From: JBFKAV01 sp041621405
Lineage (GTDB): Bacteria; Pseudomonadota; Alphaproteobacteria; Rhodobacterales; Rhodobacteraceae
Reading direction: 5' to 3'
DNA: 17,287 bases
NCBI GenBank assembly: GCA_041621405.1
Contig: JBFKAV010000072.1
Span: forward strand, 1-17,287
Part shown: piece by piece, positions 1 to 5,467 of the stretch
How positions within the stretch are numbered: position 1 is the first letter of the stretch
Layout: each line of letters opens with the position of its first letter
The notes under the pieces: model-generated
Told to the model about the DNA's origin: nothing
The model's input: only the letters and a program-made list of their open reading frames with translations
Databases searched by the model: none
Translations under genes and position numbers: made by a program

Positions 1-492
1 CAGCGCCGGGCCCATCTTCCACATCGGGATCATGGCGGGGAAGTTGAACGGCGTGATGCCGGCAACGACGCCGAGCGCCTGGCGCATCGAGTAGATGTCG
101 ATGCCCGGGCCGGCCGAGTCGGTGAACTCGCCCTTCAGCATCTGTGGCGCGCCGATGCAGTACTCGATCACCTCGAGCCCGCGCTGCACGTCGCCCTTGG
201 CGTCGGGAATGGTCTTGCCGTGCTCGCGGGAGAGTGCCTCGGCCAGCTTCTCCATGTCGCGGTTGAGGAGTCGCACGAACTCCATCATCACCCGCGCCCG
301 ACGCTGCGGGTTGGTGGCGGCCCAGGCGGGCTGCGCCTTGGCGGCGGCCGCGACGGCGGCGTCGAGCTCGGCCTTGGAGGCGAGCGCCAGCTTCGCCTGA
401 ACCTCGCCGGTGGCCGGGTTGAACACGTCCGCGAAGCGGCCCGAGCTGCCCTTCACGCGCTTGCCGTTGATCCAGTGGCCGAGTTCCTGCAT
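1..492 (-). CDS. mmsA: Methylmalonate-semialdehyde dehydrogenase (CoA-acylating), N-terminal part, cut by window edge
   Basis: 164 codons run from an ATG at 492 to the left edge, so the catalytic cysteine half lies outside. The start is preceded by a good ribosome site (GGGAGG, about 6 nt upstream). The N-terminus MQELGHWINGKRV and the NPATGE turn at residues 25-30 are typical of aldehyde dehydrogenases. The blocks EYCIGAPQMLKGEF (110-123), GIDIYSMRQALGVVAGITPF (130-149) and NFPAMIPMWK (150-159) are characteristic of the MmsA/IolA subfamily. Family knowledge: the enzyme oxidatively decarboxylates methylmalonate or malonate semialdehyde to propionyl- or acetyl-CoA with NAD+, in valine and inositol/beta-alanine catabolism, in the cytoplasm. 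It is divergent from a LysR-type gene, which may control it (inference). Malonate-semialdehyde dehydrogenase (iolA-type) is the main alternative name. Confidence 0.93.
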   Translation of the reverse strand, partial: MQELGHWINGKRVKGSSGRFADVFNPATGEVQAKLALASKAELDAAVAAAAKAQPAWAATNPQRRARVMMEFVRLLNRDMEKLAEALSREHGKTIPDAKGDVQRGLEVIEYCIGAPQMLKGEFTDSAGPGIDIYSMRQALGVVAGITPFNFPAMIPMWKMGPAL

Positions 493-559
493 CTGATCCT
501 CCCTTGGGTCTCGCCAGCCAGTCTAGTCTTGCAGGAATGCCGGAAAAAGAGGCAGGTTG

Positions 560-574
560 GCAAAAGCGTTTTGC
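560..574. promoter_or_regulatory. Palindrome in the mmsA-lysR intergenic region, candidate operator
   Basis: The sequence GCAAAA-GCG-TTTTGC is a perfect 6-bp inverted repeat with a 3-nt spacer, 13 bp upstream of the LysR-type start and about 70 bp upstream of mmsA. It also contains a T-N11-A register, the loose LysR-family binding pattern. Its place between divergent genes suggests autoregulation and control of mmsA; the function is inferred. Confidence 0.4.
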
Positions 575-586
575 GGAACTTCAGGT

Positions 587-1489
587 ATGACCTCCGAGGC
601 CGACTGGGACGATTTGCGAATCTTCCTCGCCGTGGCACGGGCCGAGAGCCTTTCGGGCGCGGCGCGGGCGCTCCGGCTCGATCCGGCCACCGTGGGCCGC
701 CGCATCGCGCGGTTCGAGGCGGCGCTCGGGGCGCAGCTCTTCACCAAGTCGCCGCAGGGCTACGCCGCCACGACCGAGGGCCAGCGGCTGTTCGACGAGG
801 CGGTTCGCGCCGAGGAGGCGATCCAGGGCGCGGTGGGCGCGGCCCGGGCACAGGGGGGCGCGTTGTCGGGGCAGGTCAGGATCGGCGCGCCGGACGGCTG
901 CGCCAACTATCTCCTTCCGGGCGTGGTGGCGCGGCTCGCGGCCGAACACCCCGGCCTTGAGATCCAGATCGTCGCGGCGCCGCGGGTGGCGAACCTCTCG
1001 CGGCGCGAGGCCGACATGGCGATCGCCGTGTCGCGCCCCACCGGCGGGCGGCTCCTGGCCGAGAAGCTCGCAGACTACCGCCTGAGCCTCGCCGCGGCGC
1101 GCGACTACCTCGCCACGCATCCGCCGATCCGCGCGCGGGAGGATCTCGCCCACCACCCCATCGTCGGCTACATCCCCGACATGATCTTCGACCGCGAGCT
1201 CGACTACCTCGCCGAGATCGGCGTTTCCCGGGTCGCGCTTGCCTCCAATTCCGTGGCGGTCCAGCTCAATATCCTGCGTGCCGGCGCCGGGCTCGGCATC
1301 GTCCACGACTTCGCCCTGCCGCACGCGCCCGATCTCGTGCGGGTTCTGCCCGCCGACATTCGGCTCGGACGCAGCTTCTGGCTCCTCCGCCATGTCGACG
1401 ACCGGCGCGTCGAGCGGCTGAGCCGCTTTGCCAAGGCGCTGGGCGAGGGCCTGCGCGCCGAGCTCGATCGTCTGGAAGCGCTCGCTTGA
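587..1489 (+). CDS. LysR-family transcriptional regulator
   Basis: 300 residues, the usual size for the family. An N-terminal winged helix-turn-helix spans about residues 6-65: WDDLRIFLAVARAESLSGAA, then LDPATVGRRIARFEAALGAQ with recognition helix and wing, then the LFTKSPQGYAAT segment. The rest (about 90-295) is the periplasmic-binding-protein-like effector domain that senses a small molecule. The ATG at 587 is chosen because it puts the HTH a few residues from the N-terminus; a TTG at 557 in the same frame would add ten residues without family support and would lie inside the palindrome at 560-574. The ribosome site is weak (GGAA upstream). It is divergent from mmsA, so a role in regulating valine or methylmalonate-semialdehyde catabolism is plausible but inferred. 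The effector cannot be read from the sequence. Confidence 0.92.
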   Translation: MTSEADWDDLRIFLAVARAESLSGAARALRLDPATVGRRIARFEAALGAQLFTKSPQGYAATTEGQRLFDEAVRAEEAIQGAVGAARAQGGALSGQVRIGAPDGCANYLLPGVVARLAAEHPGLEIQIVAAPRVANLSRREADMAIAVSRPTGGRLLAEKLADYRLSLAAARDYLATHPPIRAREDLAHHPIVGYIPDMIFDRELDYLAEIGVSRVALASNSVAVQLNILRAGAGLGIVHDFALPHAPDLVRVLPADIRLGRSFWLLRHVDDRRVERLSRFAKALGEGLRAELDRLEALA

Positions 1490-1547
1490 CAGAACGACCG
1501 GGCGAGGGGACGCTCGGGATCAACCACCAAGGCGAGGGAGAAGGCCG

Positions 1548-1982
1548 ATGCAAGTCCACGTGATCCTGAAGTCGAAGGCGGATGAAAAGGTTGTGACCAT
1601 CCATCCCGGCGCCACGGTGACCGAGGCGGCGCAGCTTCTCTCGACCCGCCGCATCGGCGCCGTGGTCGTCTCGCCCGACGGCAAACGGGTGTCGGGCATC
1701 GTCTCCGAGCGCGACATCGTCCGCGAACTCGGCAAGCGTGGCACCGCAAGCCTCACCGAGAAGGTGGAAGAGCTGATGACCAAGAAGATCGTCAGCTGCC
1801 ACCGCGACGAGTCCGCGGACCAGGTCCTGCAGAAGATGACCGAGGGACGCTTCCGGCACCTTCCGGTCATGGAGGGCGAAGAAATGGTCGGGCTGATCTC
1901 GATCGGCGACGTGGTCAAAGCGCGGTTGTCCGAACTCGCCATGGAGAAGGATGCGCTCGAGGGGATGATCAAGGGCTTCTGA
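1548..1982 (+). CDS. Tandem CBS-domain protein
   Basis: 144 residues made almost entirely of two CBS motifs, about residues 12-65 (GATVTEAAQLL ... GIVSERDIVREL) and 77-130 (ESADQVLQKM ... GLISIGDVVKARL). Such a pair forms a Bateman module that binds adenine nucleotides or similar ligands. No catalytic domain is attached. The ATG at 1548 is chosen over upstream in-frame starts because a GAGGGAG ribosome site precedes it and the family motif starts at once. Stand-alone CBS-pair proteins of this length are common in alphaproteobacteria; their partners are mostly unknown. It lies 58 bp after the LysR-type gene and 73 bp before coaD, all on the plus strand, so it may be cotranscribed with coaD (inference). 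It is cytoplasmic, with no membrane segment. Confidence 0.93.
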   Translation: MQVHVILKSKADEKVVTIHPGATVTEAAQLLSTRRIGAVVVSPDGKRVSGIVSERDIVRELGKRGTASLTEKVEELMTKKIVSCHRDESADQVLQKMTEGRFRHLPVMEGEEMVGLISIGDVVKARLSELAMEKDALEGMIKGF

Positions 1983-2055
1983 CGCCGGGGGCGAACCCCT
2001 TGCATTGGCTCGCGCAATATCGTTGCTTGGGCGGGCGGGGAAACGGGGACTTCTC

Positions 2056-2595
2056 ATGCGCATCGGCCTCTATCCGGGCACCTTCGATCCGCTGACCCTG
2101 GGCCATATCGACATCATCCGCCGCTCGGCCACGCTGGTCGACAGGCTGGTGATCGGCATCGCGATCAACAACGACAAGAGCCCGATGTTCACGCTCGAGG
2201 AGCGGGTCGGGATGACCGAGGCGGAATGCGCGCCGCTGCGGCAGGAGACCGGCATGGAGATCGTCGCACACCCGTTCGACAACCTGCTGGTCGACTGCGC
2301 CCGCGATGTGGGCGCCACCCTGATCATCCGCGGGCTGCGCGCCGTCGCCGATTTCGAGTACGAGTTCCAGATGGTCGGCATGAACCGCCGTCTCGACGCC
2401 TCGATCGAGACGGTGTTCCTTATGGCCGAGGCCCAGCACCAGGCCATCGCGTCCAAGCTGGTCAAGGAGATCGCGCGCCTTGGCGGTGACGTCACGCCTT
2501 TCGTGACGCCGGCCGTCAAGGCTGCCCTCGACGCCCGGGTATCGAGGCGTCGAGGAACGTCCGGGCGGGGAGGGGAGGCCCCGCCCGGACCCTGA
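2056..2595 (+). CDS. coaD: Phosphopantetheine adenylyltransferase, with a C-terminal extension over hairpins
   Basis: Catalyses ATP + 4'-phosphopantetheine to dephospho-CoA + pyrophosphate, the penultimate step of CoA synthesis, as a cytoplasmic hexamer. The nucleotidyltransferase signature is clear: YPGTFDPLTLGHIDI (6-20) with the TxGH motif at 14-17, IRGLRAVADFEYEFQ (91-105) and the IASKLVKEIA segment (131-140). The start is ATG 2056 with a GGGGAC-type ribosome site; the longer ORF from 2005 lacks family support. At 179 residues it is longer than the usual 155-165. The last 15-20 residues (SRRRGTSGRGGEAPPGP) look non-native and are encoded by two adjacent hairpins at 2526-2590. This may mean that an original stop codon was lost and the frame now reads into the terminator region. 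The core enzyme looks intact. Confidence 0.96.
   Translation: MRIGLYPGTFDPLTLGHIDIIRRSATLVDRLVIGIAINNDKSPMFTLEERVGMTEAECAPLRQETGMEIVAHPFDNLLVDCARDVGATLIIRGLRAVADFEYEFQMVGMNRRLDASIETVFLMAEAQHQAIASKLVKEIARLGGDVTPFVTPAVKAALDARVSRRRGTSGRGGEAPPGP
2526..2555 (+). repeat. Perfect 10-bp inverted repeat inside the 3' end of coaD
   Basis: The arms CCTCGACGCC (2526-2535) and GGCGTCGAGG (2546-2555) are exact reverse complements, separated by a 10-nt loop. The element encodes about residues 157-167 of CoaD and sits 3 nt before a second, stronger hairpin. It may be part of a composite terminator or an RNA-stabilising structure. Confidence 0.6.
2559..2590 (+). terminator. 12-bp perfect GC hairpin overlapping the coaD stop region
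   Basis: The arms GTCCGGGCGGGG (2559-2570) and CCCCGCCCGGAC (2579-2590) pair without mismatch around an 8-nt purine loop AGGGGAGG. The stem ends 2 nt before the coaD TGA. No U-run follows (CCTGATCCGC), so it is not a textbook intrinsic terminator. Many GC-rich alphaproteobacterial terminators lack a clear U-tract, and its position at the gene end fits transcript 3'-end formation or stability. Confidence 0.5.
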
Positions 2596-2771
2596 TCCGC
2601 TGGGGAAAGATCGGCGCCAGGCGGCACCGGCGAGCCGCGTGGCCGCTTTGTCGGTTTGGCGGCGTAAAGATTACCTAAGACAATCAGAGACTTGGGAAAC
2701 TGGTGTTGGCGGGCTCGCAAGATCCTGCAGGCCGCGCCGCGACATGGAATATCCGGGACGAAGTGCGGAAG
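2596..2771. other. Non-coding stretch downstream of coaD
   Basis: I see no ORF with family resemblance on either strand. Base composition falls from very GC-rich to mixed towards 2760, leading into the AT-rich promoter at 2772. Together with 2772-3054 it makes the longest poorly coding stretch of the left half. Confidence 0.5.
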
Positions 2772-2815
2772 TTGACAAGTACGCTGTCATAATTTATATG
2801 ACAATATAGTTGTCA
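2772..2815 (+). promoter_or_regulatory. AT-rich promoter with two TGACA-N7-TGTCA operator dyads
   Basis: TTGACA (2772-2777) matches the -35 consensus exactly; 17 nt later comes TATATG (2795-2800) as a possible -10. Four half-sites alternate in orientation: TGACA 2773-2777, TGTCA 2785-2789, TGACA 2799-2803, TGTCA 2811-2815. They form two identical TGACA-N7-TGTCA dyads 26 bp apart. The inner pair also forms the perfect palindrome TGTCATA-ATTTA-TATGACA (2785-2803). One dyad covers the -35 and the other covers the expected transcription start, the usual layout for a repressor. The regulator is not identifiable and none is encoded next to it. Confidence 0.65.
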
Positions 2816-2839
2816 TTTCATTCTGACCCGGAGAGCTCC

Positions 2840-3058
2840 ATGCTGCTGAAAACCAAACCCTGGCCAAAAGCGATCAGTGCGCCGCGGGCTGAGACGGGAC
2901 GGCGACACCGCCATCCGAATCCTCCGAATCCGAGAGGCGGCGCCGGTGGCGTCGCCGGCGGAGGCAATTGCCCCGGCCGAAACGGCATGCGAGGCCGATG
3001 TGCGCGCGGGCGGAAACTGCAAATCGATGATCCTGAACAGAAAAGGACCTCGCAATGA
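2840..3058 (+). CDS. Doubtful 72-residue leader ORF
   Basis: The ATG at 2840 has a GGAGAG ribosome site 5-6 nt upstream and follows the operator-bearing promoter directly. Its TGA overlaps the ATG of the next gene (ATGA at 3055-3058), suggesting translational coupling. Against it, the product after about residue 16 is rich in Gly, Pro and Arg, and its third codon positions are not GC-biased as in neighbouring genes. Another frame over 2877-3050 has better codon bias but no convincing start or stop. It could be a real leader peptide, a frame-damaged small gene or only 5' untranslated RNA. No family recognised. Confidence 0.25.
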   Translation: MLLKTKPWPKAISAPRAETGRRHRHPNPPNPRGGAGGVAGGGNCPGRNGMRGRCARGRKLQIDDPEQKRTSQ

Positions 3059-3282
3059 ATCTGCATGGAAACAGGACCTACGGTCGGATCGCCCTCGGCG
3101 CGGTCGTGGCGCTCGCCCTGACCGGAGTCGCGATCCTCTGGAGCTGGAACACGCTGGCCGCCGGGCTCTTCGGCCTCGCGCCGATAGAGTTCCGCCACGC
3201 GCTGGCGGCGGCGCTCCTGGTGGTGGCGGCGGGCACCTTGCTCCGGCTTCGCGGCCGCCTCGCTCGCGCGCCAAGGGAGTAG
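3055..3282 (+). CDS. Small two-helix membrane protein of unknown function
   Basis: 75 residues with two predicted transmembrane segments, about 12-30 (IALGAVVALALTGVAILWS) and 49-64 (ALAAALLVVAAGTLL), joined by a short loop. The Arg-rich C-terminus (LRGRLARAPRE) is probably cytoplasmic, which would put both ends inside. The ATG at 3055 follows an AAGGAC ribosome site. The gene ends 4 nt before the GTG of the methyltransferase gene, so the two are almost certainly one transcript, driven from the promoter at 2772. I do not recognise the family. The tight link suggests a shared job with the methyltransferase, for example at a membrane lipid or quinone substrate, but this is inference. Confidence 0.7.
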   Translation: MNLHGNRTYGRIALGAVVALALTGVAILWSWNTLAAGLFGLAPIEFRHALAAALLVVAAGTLLRLRGRLARAPRE

Positions 3283-3286
3283 GGTC

Positions 3287-3904
3287 GTGACGCTGAAAGC
3301 CGCCCTCGTCCGGCAGTTCGGGCGCCCGTCCGGACTGCCGGGACGGCTGGCGGGCCATTTCATGGCCCGCCGCACCTCCAACCGCTTGCGCAACCGCCGT
3401 ACCGTAGAGCTGATGCGCCTCGGCCCGGCGACGCGGGTGGTCGAAATCGGCTGCGGCCCGGGGCTTGCTCTATGCCTCTGCGCAGAGATCGTCACCGAGG
3501 GCCGGATCCTGGCCCTCGATCACTCGCCGGAAATGATCGCACAGGCCGCGGCGCGGCTCGGTCGCGCGGGCCTCGGCGAGCGGGTCGAGCTCGTCGTGGG
3601 CGGGCCGGAGCGGCTCACGGACTGGCCATACGACTTCGACCGGGCGTTCTCGCTCAACGTCATCCAGTTCATCCCGGACAAGGTAGAATTCTTCGCTCGC
3701 CTTCATGACGCGCTTGCGCCCGACGGCCTCTGCTTCACCACCTACCAGCCGCGGCTGGAAAGCGACGAAGGCAGAGCCGCGGCAGCGATGGCCGAGGAAG
3801 TGACGGCCGCGATGGCGGCGGCGGGGTTCGGGGAGATCATACGCATCGTGTTCGAGTCCGGCGGGTCTGCCGCCCTCTGCATCTCAGCGCGGCGCGGAGC
3901 GTGA
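3287..3904 (+). CDS. Class I SAM-dependent methyltransferase
   Basis: 205 residues with a Rossmann-type SAM-binding fold. Motif I is VVEIGCGPGLALCLCAE (51-67). The acidic end of strand 2 is ALDHSPEMIAQA (76-87), the usual ribose contact. A post-motif FDRAFSLNVIQFIPDK (117-132) matches the motif IV region, and the C-terminal strands end in AALCISAR. The start is a GTG at 3287 with an AAGGGAG ribosome site; it follows the small membrane gene by 4 nt. The N-terminal 45 residues are basic (MARRTSNRLRNRRTVELMR). The substrate cannot be told from sequence; small-molecule methyltransferases of the UbiE-like type are the closest in general shape. It is the last gene of the operator-controlled operon and is followed by a hairpin terminator. 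Confidence 0.88.
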   Translation: MTLKAALVRQFGRPSGLPGRLAGHFMARRTSNRLRNRRTVELMRLGPATRVVEIGCGPGLALCLCAEIVTEGRILALDHSPEMIAQAAARLGRAGLGERVELVVGGPERLTDWPYDFDRAFSLNVIQFIPDKVEFFARLHDALAPDGLCFTTYQPRLESDEGRAAAAMAEEVTAAMAAAGFGEIIRIVFESGGSAALCISARRGA

Positions 3905-3933
3905 TCTCCCCGGACACTGGCCGACGAAAGAGA

Positions 3934-3958
3934 AGCCCCGCCGGAGGCCGGCGGGGCT
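3934..3958. terminator. Hairpin terminator between convergent methyltransferase and GAPDH genes
   Basis: The arms AGCCCCGCCGG (3934-3944) and CCGGCGGGGCT (3948-3958) form a perfect 11-bp stem with a 3-nt loop. On the minus strand the stem is followed by TCTCTTTCG, a pyrimidine-rich tail that suits GAPDH termination; on the plus strand by CTCCTTAG. It sits 29 bp after the methyltransferase stop and 23 bp from the GAPDH stop, so it probably serves both. Confidence 0.8.
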
Positions 3959-3981
3959 CTCCTTAGTAACGGGCCGGTGGC

Positions 3982-4983
3982 TCAGATCAGCTTGCCCATC
4001 GCCACGGCGGTGTCGGCCATGCGGTTCGAGAAGCCCCATTCGTTGTCGTACCAAGTGAGGATCCGGCACATCGTGCCTTCCATCACCTTGGTCTGGTCCA
4101 TGTGGAACACGCTGGAATGGCTGTCGTGGTTGAAGTCCGACGAGACGTTCGGGTGCTCGGTATAGCCGAGGATGCCCTTGAGCGGCCCGTCCGCCGCCTG
4201 CTTGATCGCGGCGTTGATCTCCTGCACGCCGGTCTCGCGCGCGGCCTCGAAAGTGAGGTCCACGACCGAGACGTTCGGCGTCGGCACCCGGATCGCGACG
4301 CCATCGAGCTTGCCCTTGAGCTCGGGCAGTACCAGACCTACCGCCTTCGCCGCGCCGGTGGAGGTCGGGATCATGTTCAGGGCTGCGGCCCGGGCGCGAT
4401 AGAGATCCTTGTGGAAGGTGTCGAGCGTGGGCTGGTCGCCGGTGTAGCTGTGAATCGTGGTCATGAAGCCGCGCTTGATGCCGATCGCCTCGTTCAGCAC
4501 CTTGGCCACCGGCGACAGGCAGTTCGTGGTGCACGAGGCGTTGGAGACGACGATGTGATCCTTCGTCAGCTTGTCGTGGTTCACGCCGTAGACGATGGTG
4601 GCGTCCGCGCCGTCGCCGGGGGCGGAGATCAGCACCCGCGAGCAGCCGTTCTCGAGATGCGGCTGGCACTTCTCCTTCGAGGTGAAGATGCCGGTGCATT
4701 CCATCACCACGTCGACGTCGCTCCAGGGCAGGTCGGCGGGGTTCCTGAGCGCGGAAACCCGGATCTTGCCGCGGCCGACGTCGATCCAGTCTTCTCCGGT
4801 CTTCACCTCGGCCGGGAACCGGCCGTGGACCGAGTCGAAGCGCAGCAGGTGAGCGTTGGTCTCCACGGGCCCAAGATCGTTGATCGCCACGACCTCGATG
4901 TCCTTGCGGCCCGACTCGATGATCGCGCGCAGCACGTTCCGCCCGATCCGCCCGAAGCCGTTGATCGCAACCTTCACTGCCAT
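3982..4983 (-). CDS. gap: Glyceraldehyde-3-phosphate dehydrogenase, type I
   Basis: 333 residues, full length. It catalyses the phosphorylating oxidation of glyceraldehyde-3-phosphate to 1,3-bisphosphoglycerate in glycolysis, or the reverse in gluconeogenesis and the Calvin cycle. The Rossmann motif INGFGRIGRNV is at 7-17. The active site ASCTTNCLSP places the nucleophile at Cys151, with His178 in TTIHSYTGDQ and the phosphate-binding STGAAKAV downstream. The C-terminus has WYDNEWGFSNRM. Asp36 in INDL, which contacts the adenosine ribose, points to NAD. The residues matching Leu187-Pro188 of Bacillus NAD enzymes are Thr-Phe here (LDTFHKD), so some NADP use cannot be excluded. The ATG at 4983 has an AAGGAG ribosome site. 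It is 80 bp downstream of the DUF427 gene. Confidence 0.97.
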   Translation of the reverse strand: MAVKVAINGFGRIGRNVLRAIIESGRKDIEVVAINDLGPVETNAHLLRFDSVHGRFPAEVKTGEDWIDVGRGKIRVSALRNPADLPWSDVDVVMECTGIFTSKEKCQPHLENGCSRVLISAPGDGADATIVYGVNHDKLTKDHIVVSNASCTTNCLSPVAKVLNEAIGIKRGFMTTIHSYTGDQPTLDTFHKDLYRARAAALNMIPTSTGAAKAVGLVLPELKGKLDGVAIRVPTPNVSVVDLTFEAARETGVQEINAAIKQAADGPLKGILGYTEHPNVSSDFNHDSHSSVFHMDQTKVMEGTMCRILTWYDNEWGFSNRMADTAVAMGKLI

Positions 4984-5063
4984 TGCCTACACTCCTTGTC
5001 CGCGGCCCGCGGCGGGCCAGTTCCGAGCTTCGTTATCGCCCGGGGCGCCATCGCGCAACCCGG

Positions 5064-5405
5064 CTAGAGCTGCTCGGTCGTCGCCCTGTCGGGGTAGAAG
5101 GCGAGGTGCCCGGCGATCCGCTCCATGCCGGGCTTCGGCGTCTCGTAGGACCAGGCGGCATCGGGGATCGTGCCGCTCTTGCCGATGATCGCGAAATAGC
5201 TCGCCTCGCCCTTGTAGCGGCAGGTCGTTCTGGTGGCCGTCGGTTCCATGAACGCCATCGCGACGTCCTCGCGCGGGAAGTAGATGACCGGCGGATAGTC
5301 GCCCTCGGTCAGCTCGAGTGCGTTGGCGCTTTCTCCGATCACGGCACCGGCCGCGCGCACCACCCAGGTGCCTCCGGCCTTTCGGATCTTGATGTGGTCG
5401 CTCAT
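5064..5405 (-). CDS. DUF427 domain protein
   Basis: 113 residues forming one DUF427 domain. Recognisable conserved segments are VIYFPREDVAM (40-50), CRYKGEASYF (62-71), AWSYETPKP (84-92) and HLAFYPDR (100-107). The family is small, soluble and of unknown biochemical function; a beta-tent fold is assumed from family knowledge. No signal peptide or membrane segment is visible. The ATG at 5405 has a strong GGGGGAG ribosome site. It lies 62 bp after the aminopeptidase P gene and 80 bp before GAPDH on the same strand, so it may be cotranscribed with either, though the gaps are wide enough for its own promoter. Confidence 0.88.
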   Translation of the reverse strand: MSDHIKIRKAGGTWVVRAAGAVIGESANALELTEGDYPPVIYFPREDVAMAFMEPTATRTTCRYKGEASYFAIIGKSGTIPDAAWSYETPKPGMERIAGHLAFYPDRATTEQL

Positions 5406-5467
5406 GCTCTCCCCCGATCTCTCGCGTCCTACCTAGCGCGGCCTTTGCCGCAGGTCCATGACCCTGC

